Assembly: GCA_936941515.1 (NCBI GenBank) | Contig: CAKZJI010000101.1 | Location: forward strand, 1 to 7,521 | DNA length: 7,521 bases | DNA from: an uncultured Propionibacteriaceae bacterium | GTDB lineage: Bacteria > Actinomycetota > Actinomycetes > Propionibacteriales > Propionibacteriaceae | Direction of reading: 5' to 3' | Shown here: positions 1 to 5,610 of the stretch, piece by piece | How positions within the stretch are numbered: the first letter of the stretch is position 1 | How the letters are laid out: each line of letters starts with the position of its first letter | The notes under the pieces: generated by a model | What the model was told of the DNA's origin: nothing | Database searches by the model: none | Seen by the model: the letters and a program-made list of their open reading frames with translations, nothing else | Position numbers and translations under genes: made by a program

Positions 1-1
1 T

Positions 2-178
2 GCGACGGCCACCTCGGTGTCGGTCGAATTTTTCACAACTCCATTGTTGCCTAAAGCCACCTCGAAGCAAGTTAGGTGGACCTACATATCCGCGGATTTC
101 AATGTAGGCGAATCCATCCCATCCCGCATCGACGGCATCGCAAAATTCGTGCACAGCGAAACCCCATATTGGCCGTAG
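2..178 (+). CDS. Possible 3' end of an unrecognised gene (partial)
   Basis: An open frame enters from the left edge and closes with TAG at 176-178, giving 58 residues that end ...HSETPYWP. Its first eight codons all end in G or C and about two thirds of the codons overall do, which fits a coding tail in a high-GC genome. I do not recognise a family. It contains no membrane segment or clear motif. The 87 bases after its stop look like an ordinary intergenic gap before the LacI-type pseudogene. A minus-strand frame is also open through 1-241 but has no ATG and more ordinary third positions, so the plus reading is preferred only weakly. The tail could itself be a decayed fragment, like its downstream neighbour. 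Confidence 0.3.
   Translation, partial: ATATSVSVEFFTTPLLPKATSKQVRWTYISADFNVGESIPSRIDGIAKFVHSETPYWP
57..108. repeat. Two adjacent inverted repeats
   Basis: CCACCT at 57-62 pairs with AGGTGG at 74-79 across an 11-base loop. Immediately next, CCTACAT at 81-87 pairs with ATGTAGG at 102-108, and this second pair encloses a perfect 10-base palindrome, ATCCGCGGAT (88-97). They lie inside the uncertain reading frame at 2-178, so they could be chance, a terminator, or an operator. No T-run follows either one. Confidence 0.3.
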
Positions 179-230
179 ATGACGCACGCGGTCACCCGGC
201 AATCCAGCCAAGCCCACTCTCACATCGCAT

Positions 231-246
231 TGTGACAAGGTTCACA
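231..246. promoter_or_regulatory. Crp/GlxR-type cAMP-receptor-protein site
   Basis: The sequence TGTGA-CAAGGT-TCACA is a perfect palindrome in both half-sites and matches the consensus TGTGA-N6-TCACA bound by Crp family proteins, including GlxR of corynebacteria and Crp of mycobacteria and streptomycetes. It sits in the short gap between the open frame ending at 178 and the ATG at 266 of the decayed LacI-type regulator, with its centre about 27 bases before that ATG. At that spacing it would overlap or flank the promoter of the regulator gene, as expected for carbon-source control. The match is seen directly; binding is inferred. It may be a leftover of a regulated sugar locus whose regulator has since decayed. 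Confidence 0.55.
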
Positions 247-265
247 CCTTCAACACTGGACATTA

Positions 266-1069
266 ATGAAAGGCTTTGCAAAAATTGCGTCAGTTTGCAA
301 GGGAGCGACAACGAAGTGTCCTTCTGATGCAGGAACCTTTGCTCGATGATGAGTGTCGAGTTGCCTCACACGACGGTCACGTCAGGTCTCCGGAACCATC
401 ATCATATCTGGGTCCCACGCCGACACCACGGCAGACATGTCTGCCTACCACGAGCTGGTTGACATCGGATTACCGTTAGTGCTTGTTAACGGCTACTCCC
501 CTGCCATTGCGGTTCCCCACATCAGTGACGACGATATGTCTGCCATGGACCAGGCCGTCGCGCACCTAGTCGGGTTCAGTCACGAACACCTCGGCCTGGC
601 CGTCGGGCCACGACGATACGTTCCGGTGCAACGTAAAGAACAAGGGTTGCGGACTGCCATGGATCGTCGTCTCGACCGGCGTGGCAGGATCTCTATCAGC
701 AATACGGTCTTCTCTGTCGATGGTGGGGCCCGTGCCGCAGTCGACCTGCTTAGCCAAGGGGCCAGCGCTATCATCTGTGGTTCCGATCTGATGGCTTTGG
801 GAGCGATCCGCGCCGCCCGGGCTCAGGGATTAACGGTTCCCCGTGATGTCTCAGTCATTGGGTGTGACGACTCGGCCCTCATGAGGTATACCGATCCTCC
901 ACTGACGAGTCTTCGTCAAGACGTTGAGCTTATTTCCACGATGGCGGTCCAATCCCTCATGGGGCTCATTCACGGCGACGCAGCCTTCCTCGGTGAACGT
1001 CTGGTACGGCCAGAGCTTGTCATCCGGGGCACAACGGCGCCGGCTCGAGTGTCGACGGCGAATCCCTAG
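266..1069 (+). pseudogene. LacI-family transcriptional regulator, broken
   Basis: The readable part, from GTG 353 to TAG 1069 (238 aa), is the sugar-binding domain of a LacI/GalR repressor: SGTIIISGSHA, a VAHLVGFSHEHLGLAVG segment, a RYVPVQRK motif, the ICGSDLMALGAIRAA stretch, VSVIGCDD, and PPLTSLRQD near the end. A complete member is about 330-350 aa and begins with a helix-turn-helix. Here only traces remain. ATG 266 in the same frame gives MKGFAKIASVCKG, which resembles the first helices of the LacI DNA-binding domain (compare AKIAGVSKGTVSR), then two stops (TGA TGA, 347-352). Another frame across about 300-370 gives RERQRSVLLMQEP, typical of the region just before the sugar-binding core. 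The simplest reading is a start near 266, an internal deletion of roughly 50-70 codons around position 300, and a one-base frameshift near 375. Without a hinge or complete helix-turn-helix it should not bind DNA. The sugar-binding core shows no stops, so decay may be recent. Confidence 0.8.
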
Positions 1070-1081
1070 GGCCGTGGACAC
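1049..1081 (+). terminator. Possible hairpin terminator after the LacI pseudogene
   Basis: GTGTCGACGG (1049-1058) pairs with CCGTGGACAC (1072-1081) with one mismatch. The 13-base loop contains the TAG stop within the palindrome CCCTAGGG. No T-run follows, which is common for actinobacterial terminators but leaves the call weak. Confidence 0.3.
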
Positions 1082-1151
1082 CGAGCCGTACCATACCTAT
1101 GAGCGATACCAGCCTTGTCGGGTGACATTCTGCACATCCTGATTCTGAGTG

Positions 1152-1180
1152 CTGACAAGGGGACGACCAAGTCATACGGT
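1152..1180 (+). promoter_or_regulatory. Predicted hppA promoter
   Basis: CTGACA (1152-1157) is five of six to the housekeeping -35 TTGACA. TACGGT (1175-1180) fits the actinobacterial -10 pattern TAnnnT, and the spacer is exactly 17 bases. Transcription would start near 1187, giving a leader of about 83 bases before the hppA ATG at 1270. The leader would include all four inverted repeats described at 1192-1269. Confidence 0.45.
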
Positions 1181-1191
1181 TAGAAGCAAGG

Positions 1192-1269
1192 CCTGCACGG
1201 ATGCAGGTACACGAGAGCTCTCGGGGAAGAGACGGAATCGTGAGCACGATTGACAAGGGGGATTCCCCC
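1192..1269 (+). promoter_or_regulatory. Highly structured hppA 5' leader, four inverted repeats
   Basis: Four perfect inverted repeats lie end to end between the predicted transcription start and the hppA ATG. They are CCTGCA-cgga-TGCAGG (1192-1207), CGAGAGCTCTCG (1212-1223), AATCGTG-ag-CACGATT (1236-1251), and GGGGGA-t-TCCCCC (1257-1269). The last one contains the Shine-Dalgarno run AAGGGGG and touches the start codon, so a stem of five G-C pairs with a three-base loop would hide the ribosome binding site. I do not recognise a named riboswitch class. Its position and regularity suggest translational control of hppA, or protein-binding sites in DNA. Repeats two to four could also be dimeric operator half-sites. 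Function is inference; the symmetry is seen directly. Confidence 0.45.
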
Positions 1270-3699
1270 ATGAAGCGCCTACTTGGCTGCGTACTGCCCG
1301 TACTTCTTACCACCCTCGCTCTAGCCGGATGTGGCTCCGGCGGGAAGACTAAAGGGGGAGGTGGCGGTGAGGCCAACCTGAAACTGCCCTCTCTCAATGA
1401 GCAAGTCGGAAACGTCTCCGGAACCACCCTGCTGTGGATCGGACTGGTAATCTGCCTGTTCGGTTTGGGGTTCGGTCTGGTGACCTATTCCAAGCTGCAG
1501 AAGTTGCCCGTCCACAAGGCGATGCACGAGGTTTCCGAGCTCATCTACGAGACGTGTAAGACCTACCTCAGGCAGCAGGCCAAATTCCTCATGCTGCTGT
1601 GGGCTTTCATCGCTGCGGTTATCGTCGTGTACTTCCTGTTCCTCGAGCATATGGGCGCCAAGGTGCTCATCATCTTGCTGTTTAGCCTTGTTGGCATGGC
1701 GGGTTCCTTCGGAGTCGCCTGGTATGGCATTCGCGTCAACACGTTCGCGAACTCTCGTACCGCCCATGCGTCACTGCGCGGCTCCCCATGGGAGACCTTC
1801 GACATTCCCATGCGTTCTGGCATGAGCATCGGCATGGTCCTCATCAGCGTTGAGCTGACCCTCATGCTCTTCATCATGCTAGTGCTGCCCGGCGATCTCG
1901 CTGGCCCGTGTTTCATCGGATTCGCGATCGGCGAGTCCCTCGGCGCGGCCTGCCTGCGTATTGCTGGCGGCATCTTCACCAAGATTGCCGACATCGGCGC
2001 CGACCTGATGAAGATCGTCTTCAAGATCAAGGAGGACGACGCCCGCAACCCCGGTGTCATCGCCGACTGCACAGGCGACAACGCCGGCGACTCCGTCGGC
2101 CCCTCCGCCGACGGCTTCGAAACCTACGGCGTCACTGGGGTGGCGCTCATCACCTTCATCCTTCTCGGCGTCCCCGACCCGACGGTGCAGGTGCAGCTGC
2201 TGGTGTGGATCTTCGTGATCCGCGCTGTCATGGTGGTGGCCTCCGGCATCTCCTACTTCGCCAACATCGTCATCTCCCGGGCCCGCTTCGGAGACGCCAC
2301 CGAGATGGACTTCGAGGCGCCCCTGACATCACTGGTGTGGCTGACGTCGCTGCTATGCATCGGATTGACGTTCCTGACATCGGCGATGCTCATCGGCGAC
2401 CTCGGTGACGGCCTGTGGTGGAAGCTGTCGCTGATCGTCAGCTGCGGCACCCTGGCCGGGGCGCTGATTCCGGAGCTGGTGAAGGTGTTCACCTCCACGC
2501 ATGCCCGCCACACCCGCGAGGTCGTCGTCTCCTCCAACCAGGGTGGACCGTCGCTGAACATCCTGTCGGGCTTGGTCGCCGGAAACTTCTCGGGCTACTG
2601 GATCGGCCTGGCCATCACGGGGCTGATGGGCCTCAGCTTCATCATCTCCACCCTGGGCCTCGACCAGGTCATGAAGGCCCCGGCGGTGTTCGCGTTCGGC
2701 CTGGTCGCGTTCGGCTTCCTGGGCATGGGGCCGGTGACAATCGCCGTCGACTCCTACGGCCCGGTCACCGACAACGCCCAGTCGGTGTTTGAGCTGTCGA
2801 CCTTTGAGGAGCTTCCCGGCATCAAGGAGGAGCTGCAGCGTGACTACGGCATAGAGGCCGACTTCGAGCATGCCAAGCATTTCCTGGAGGCCAACGACGG
2901 CGCGGGCAACACCTTCAAGGCCACCGCAAAGCCGGTGCTGATCGGCACCGCAGTGGTAGGGGCGACGACGATGATCTTCTCCATCATCATGGGCCTGACC
3001 GACCAGCTCACCGTCGGCCTGGAGAATCTCTCCCTGCTGCACGCCCCCTTCCTGCTGGGTCTGCTGCTGGGCGGGGCTGTCATCTACTGGTTCACAGGTG
3101 CCTCCATGCAGGCCGTGACGACCGGGGCCTACCGGGCTGTGGAGTTCATCAGGGACAACCTTCACCTCGACGGGGGAACGAAGGCCTCCGCTGAGGACTC
3201 CAACAAGGTGGTGCAGATCTGCACCCGGTATGCGCAGAAGGGCATGTTCAACATCTTCCTCGGAGTGTTCTTCGCCACCTTGGCATTCGCCTTCGCGGAG
3301 CCGTTCCTGTTCATCGGGTTCCTGGTGGCGATGGCGCTGTTCGGCCTGTACCAGGCCATCTTCATGGCCAATGCGGGTGGGGCCTGGGACAACGCCAAGA
3401 AGCTGGTCGAGGTGGATCTCGACGCGAAGGGCACGCCGCTGCATGACGCGACGGTCGTGGGCGACACCGTCGGCGACCCCTACAAGGACACCTCGTCGGT
3501 GGCGCTGAACCCGGTGATCAAGTTCTCGACGCTGTTCGGTCTGCTGGCCGTCGAGCTGGCGGTCGCGATCTCCGAGCAGGGAGCCGCGACGCTGGCTCAC
3601 ACCCTGTCCGCGGTGTTCCTGGTGCTGGCCTCTTACTTCGTCTACCGTTCCTTCTATGGAATGCGGATCGGCGAGCGCATTGAGGACATCAAGGCATGA
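1270..3699 (+). CDS. hppA: Membrane-bound ion-pumping pyrophosphatase
   Basis: The protein hydrolyses pyrophosphate to phosphate and uses the energy to pump H+ (or Na+) across the membrane, recovering energy from biosynthetic pyrophosphate. From ATG 1270 it has 809 aa, long for the family (about 660-800). All three acidic active-site regions are visible: EDDARNP followed by DCTGDNAGDSVGP and an ADGFE (255-284), DSYGPVTDNA (494-503), and GGAWDNAK (703-710) with VVGDTVGDPYKDT (729-741). IFTKIADIGADL (235-246) precedes the first. Changes from ordinary H+ pumps (GADLMKIVFKIK for GADLVGKVE, GNTFKA with Lys550, and a longer stretch between 503 and 546) resemble the divergent Na+-regulated H+-pumping subfamily; this placement is from memory. 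The N-terminus has a hydrophobic segment and lipobox LAGC (Cys21), then a Gly-rich linker. ATG 1270 is chosen for the AAGGGGG site 7-8 bases upstream and this signal; in-frame ATG 1201 and GTG 1240 are alternatives. The first ~200 codons use more A/T-ending codons than the rest. Confidence 0.95.
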   Translation: MKRLLGCVLPVLLTTLALAGCGSGGKTKGGGGGEANLKLPSLNEQVGNVSGTTLLWIGLVICLFGLGFGLVTYSKLQKLPVHKAMHEVSELIYETCKTYLRQQAKFLMLLWAFIAAVIVVYFLFLEHMGAKVLIILLFSLVGMAGSFGVAWYGIRVNTFANSRTAHASLRGSPWETFDIPMRSGMSIGMVLISVELTLMLFIMLVLPGDLAGPCFIGFAIGESLGAACLRIAGGIFTKIADIGADLMKIVFKIKEDDARNPGVIADCTGDNAGDSVGPSADGFETYGVTGVALITFILLGVPDPTVQVQLLVWIFVIRAVMVVASGISYFANIVISRARFGDATEMDFEAPLTSLVWLTSLLCIGLTFLTSAMLIGDLGDGLWWKLSLIVSCGTLAGALIPELVKVFTSTHARHTREVVVSSNQGGPSLNILSGLVAGNFSGYWIGLAITGLMGLSFIISTLGLDQVMKAPAVFAFGLVAFGFLGMGPVTIAVDSYGPVTDNAQSVFELSTFEELPGIKEELQRDYGIEADFEHAKHFLEANDGAGNTFKATAKPVLIGTAVVGATTMIFSIIMGLTDQLTVGLENLSLLHAPFLLGLLLGGAVIYWFTGASMQAVTTGAYRAVEFIRDNLHLDGGTKASAEDSNKVVQICTRYAQKGMFNIFLGVFFATLAFAFAEPFLFIGFLVAMALFGLYQAIFMANAGGAWDNAKKLVEVDLDAKGTPLHDATVVGDTVGDPYKDTSSVALNPVIKFSTLFGLLAVELAVAISEQGAATLAHTLSAVFLVLASYFVYRSFYGMRIGERIEDIKA

Positions 3700-3733
3700 G
3701 ACGCAGCTTGTCATCATCCGCTGAGGTGGACAT

Positions 3734-3754
3734 GGGGATCTGTAGGATCTCCCC
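3734..3754 (+). terminator. Possible hairpin terminator after hppA
   Basis: GGGGATC (3734-3740) pairs with GATCTCCCC (3746-3754), forming seven pairs interrupted by a two-base bulge, with loop TGTAG. It lies 35 bases after the hppA stop. No T-run follows, so it may be a weak or partial terminator, leaving some read-through into the DUF4282 gene. Confidence 0.35.
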
Positions 3755-3764
3755 GCACGTTCCT

Positions 3765-3783
3765 CCCGGATTCCGGGTAGAAT
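3765..3783 (+). promoter_or_regulatory. Possible promoter with palindromic operator for the DUF4282 gene
   Basis: TAGAAT (3778-3783) is five of six to the consensus -10 and lies 28 bases before the ATG at 3812. A convincing -35 is not seen at 16-18 bases upstream. Immediately before the -10 is a perfect 13-base palindrome, CCCGGA-T-TCCGGG (3765-3777), filling the spacer where a regulator could bind or a hairpin could form. Its centre GGATTCC is the same as that of the inverted repeat over the hppA ribosome binding site. Confidence 0.3.
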
Positions 3784-3811
3784 CTATACGCTGCTTCTGG
3801 AAGGACCACAC

Positions 3812-4303
3812 ATGAGCAACCCGCCATTCCCCCATGATCCGCAGAATCCGTCTGGCTACCAGGCTGGAGGAGAGGCGTGGGAACAGTCACAGCCCACCGG
3901 AAATGTGTGGGCACAACAGCCGACCGACTCCTATGGCGGGCAGCCTGGGAACTCCTATGATCAGCAACCCCCACAGTACGGTGGCGCTCCCTACGGCTAC
4001 GCGCCCGCACCCAGCCAGGTTGGGTTCTTCGCGGCGCTGTTCGATTTCAGCTTCAGCAGCTACGTCACCAACAAGGTGATCAAGTTCGTCTACATCCTGG
4101 CCACTGTGATCATCGGCATCATGATGGTGACATTGATCATCGCCGCTTTCGCAACCAAAAACGCCTTGAGCATCATCGGCGCCATCATCCTGGTGCCGAT
4201 CTCGTCGATCCTCTACCTGGCTCTCATGCGGATGAGCTTGGAGGTCACCCACGCCATCATCCGCATCTCGGAGGACGTTCACGAGCGGCTGCCCCGCGCC
4301 TGA
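3812..4303 (+). CDS. DUF4282-domain membrane protein
   Basis: This is a 163-aa protein with a soluble N-terminus of about 68 residues, rich in Gln, Pro, Gly and Tyr, with no cysteine. It is followed by the DUF4282 domain: FFAALFDFSF (72-81), VTNKVIKFVYI (85-95), two membrane spans (about 89-113 and 118-140), and a charged tail with LEVTHAIIRISEDV (143-156). This arrangement is typical of actinobacterial DUF4282 proteins, whose function is unknown; the low-complexity head is probably cytoplasmic and may mediate assembly or protein contacts. The ribosome binding site GGAAGGA (3799-3805) is six bases before ATG 3812, which fixes the start. It lies 112 bases after hppA in the same direction and is closed by the strong hairpin at 4321-4351, so hppA and this gene may be partly co-transcribed, but no functional link to the pyrophosphatase can be read from the sequence. 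Confidence 0.88.
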   Translation: MSNPPFPHDPQNPSGYQAGGEAWEQSQPTGNVWAQQPTDSYGGQPGNSYDQQPPQYGGAPYGYAPAPSQVGFFAALFDFSFSSYVTNKVIKFVYILATVIIGIMMVTLIIAAFATKNALSIIGAIILVPISSILYLALMRMSLEVTHAIIRISEDVHERLPRA

Positions 4304-4320
4304 TCACCACCCCTGACTCC

Positions 4321-4351
4321 AGATGCGCCCGGCACCATGCCGGGCGCATCT
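4321..4351 (+). terminator. Strong intrinsic hairpin terminator
   Basis: The arm AGATGCGCCCGGCA (4321-4334) is perfectly complementary to 4338-4351, giving 14 uninterrupted pairs around the three-base loop CCA. It starts 18 bases after the DUF4282 stop codon. Only GCTTGG follows rather than a T-run, as is usual in high-GC actinobacteria. Being nearly symmetric it could also act on the other strand, but no minus-strand gene ends here. Confidence 0.8.
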
Positions 4352-4469
4352 GCTTGGGACACCGGCAGGGCAGCGTTCAGGAGAGTGACCTCCCGGGCTG
4401 TCACGGCAGATCGCCGGTGGGCTCTTAACCCTGTGGTCGCAGAACTGTCTACCCGCCACACCCAGCCGG

Positions 4470-4475
4470 TAGGTT
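4470..4475 (+). promoter_or_regulatory. Possible -10 element for a leaderless FemAB transcript
   Basis: TAGGTT fits the actinobacterial -10 pattern TAnnnT and ends seven bases before the GTG at 4482, so transcription would begin at or next to the start codon. No clear Shine-Dalgarno run sits at normal spacing, which agrees with a leaderless message. The -35 region (around 4445-4452, CTGTCTAC) is poor. Confidence 0.3.
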
Positions 4476-4481
4476 TGGGGT

Positions 4482-5609
4482 GTGAGCATCACCGTCAAGA
4501 CGATCAGTGCCGACGAGCACCTCGCGTTCGTGAACCAACGCGGCCAGGCGAGTTTCCTGCAACTGCCCGCCTGGGGCAGGGCAAAACCGGAGTGGACCTC
4601 GGAGTCCGTCGGCTTCTTCGACGACGGGGAGCTGACCGGCGTCGGTCTGATCCTGTACCGGCAGCTGCCGAAGCTCCGTCGGTTCCTGGCCTATCTGCCC
4701 GAGGGCCCGGTTCTCGACTGGGAACGCCCGGATGTCGAGGCCCATCTGGAGGCGCTGGTCGTCTACGCTCGCCGCAGGAAAGCCTTCGCGGTACGCATCG
4801 GCCCGACGGTGGTGCATCGCCGGTGGCTGGCCCCAACGGTCAAGGAGGCCATCGCCGACCCGAAGATCACCGCCTTGTCACAGGTCACCCCCGACGAGAC
4901 GACACACACCGGGACCCGCGTGCTGCGCTGCCTGGAGCATCTCGGCTGGCAGCAGCAGGGCACCGGTCCCGGTTTCGCTGCGGGGCAGCCGCAATTCAAC
5001 TATCAGCTGCGCCTGAGCGACGCCGACGGGACTGCCCTGACAGATGAGCAGCTTCTGAAGGGCATGAACCAGCTGTGGCGACGCAACATCAAGAAGGCAG
5101 ACAAGCTGGGCGTGACCGTCACGCAAGGCGAGCGCGATGACCTGGCACGGTTCCATGGCATCTATCTGGAGACCGCGGAACGCGACCATTTCACCGGCCG
5201 GGGCCTCCCCTATTTCCAGACGATGTGGGACGCGCTCAACGAGGAGGAGCCGGACCGGATGCGCGTCTACCTCGCCGAGCATGAGGGTGACCTGGTGGCG
5301 GCCACCACCTTCATCCGCGTTGGGGTCCACGCCTGGTATTCGTATGGGGCATCCACCACCGCCAAGCGGGAGGTGCGCGGCTCCAACGCCATTCAGTGGC
5401 GCATGATGCGCGACGCACGGGATGCGGGTGCCAGCATCTACGATCTGCGTGGCATCACGGAAGGCTTGGCCGCTGATGACCCTGAGTTGGGTCTGATTCA
5501 GTTCAAGGTCGGCACGGGCGGCGAGGCCGTCGCCTATCTGGGCGAGTGGGACAAAGCCATCAACCCACTGCTCTACTTCGCATTCCAGCAGTACATGAAG
5601 CGGCGGTGA
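4482..5609 (+). CDS. FemA/FemB-family peptidoglycan cross-bridge aminoacyl transferase
   Basis: FemABX enzymes take an amino acid (glycine, alanine or serine) from its tRNA and attach it to the stem peptide of lipid II at the inner face of the membrane, building the cross-bridge of the cell wall. The 375-aa length fits the family of two fused GNAT-like domains. Visible family signatures are SFLQLPAWGRAK (24-35), YLPEGPVLDW (71-80), LWRRNIKKADKLGVTV (198-213), WYSYGAS (285-291), the SNAIQW segment (301-306), YDLRGI (320-325), and GLIQFKVGTGGEAVAYLGEWD (in two parts, 337-346 and 347-357). The start is GTG 4482; the open frame begins there and the first residues SITVKTI suit the fold, though no strong ribosome binding site is present. 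The stop is one base from the next ATG, so the two genes are translated as a pair. In LL-DAP-type propionibacteria the bridge is usually glycine, so glycine is the likely substrate, but specificity cannot be read from the sequence. Confidence 0.92.
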   Translation: MSITVKTISADEHLAFVNQRGQASFLQLPAWGRAKPEWTSESVGFFDDGELTGVGLILYRQLPKLRRFLAYLPEGPVLDWERPDVEAHLEALVVYARRRKAFAVRIGPTVVHRRWLAPTVKEAIADPKITALSQVTPDETTHTGTRVLRCLEHLGWQQQGTGPGFAAGQPQFNYQLRLSDADGTALTDEQLLKGMNQLWRRNIKKADKLGVTVTQGERDDLARFHGIYLETAERDHFTGRGLPYFQTMWDALNEEEPDRMRVYLAEHEGDLVAATTFIRVGVHAWYSYGASTTAKREVRGSNAIQWRMMRDARDAGASIYDLRGITEGLAADDPELGLIQFKVGTGGEAVAYLGEWDKAINPLLYFAFQQYMKRR

Positions 5610-5610
5610 C

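Noticed and set aside
2..241. A stop-free minus-strand frame that could be a divergent gene leaving the left edge
   Set aside because: It has only GTG/TTG starts, no ribosome binding site, no recognisable motif and weaker third-position bias than the plus frame; not enough to call a gene.
275..300. Repeated TTTGCAA (275-281, 294-300) and GCAA-AAA-TTGC (278-288) as an operator
   Set aside because: The motifs are short, lie within the remnant coding region of the pseudogene, and A/T-rich symmetry of this size occurs readily by chance.
1201..1269. Upstream in-frame start codons (ATG 1201, GTG 1240) for hppA
   Set aside because: They lie inside the inverted-repeat leader, lack well-placed ribosome binding sites, and would bury the signal-like MKR segment; ATG 1270 has AAGGGGG at good spacing.
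2353..3717. A 454-codon open frame antisense to hppA on the minus strand
   Set aside because: It mirrors the strongly biased codons of hppA, its translation is an Arg/Gly/His/Gln-rich mix with no domain, and hppA is unmistakable on the other strand.
4337..5047. A 236-codon plus-strand open frame overlapping the FemAB-type gene
   Set aside because: It starts inside the terminator hairpin, gives Arg/Pro/Gly-rich low-complexity protein, and is out of frame with the clear FemAB motifs.
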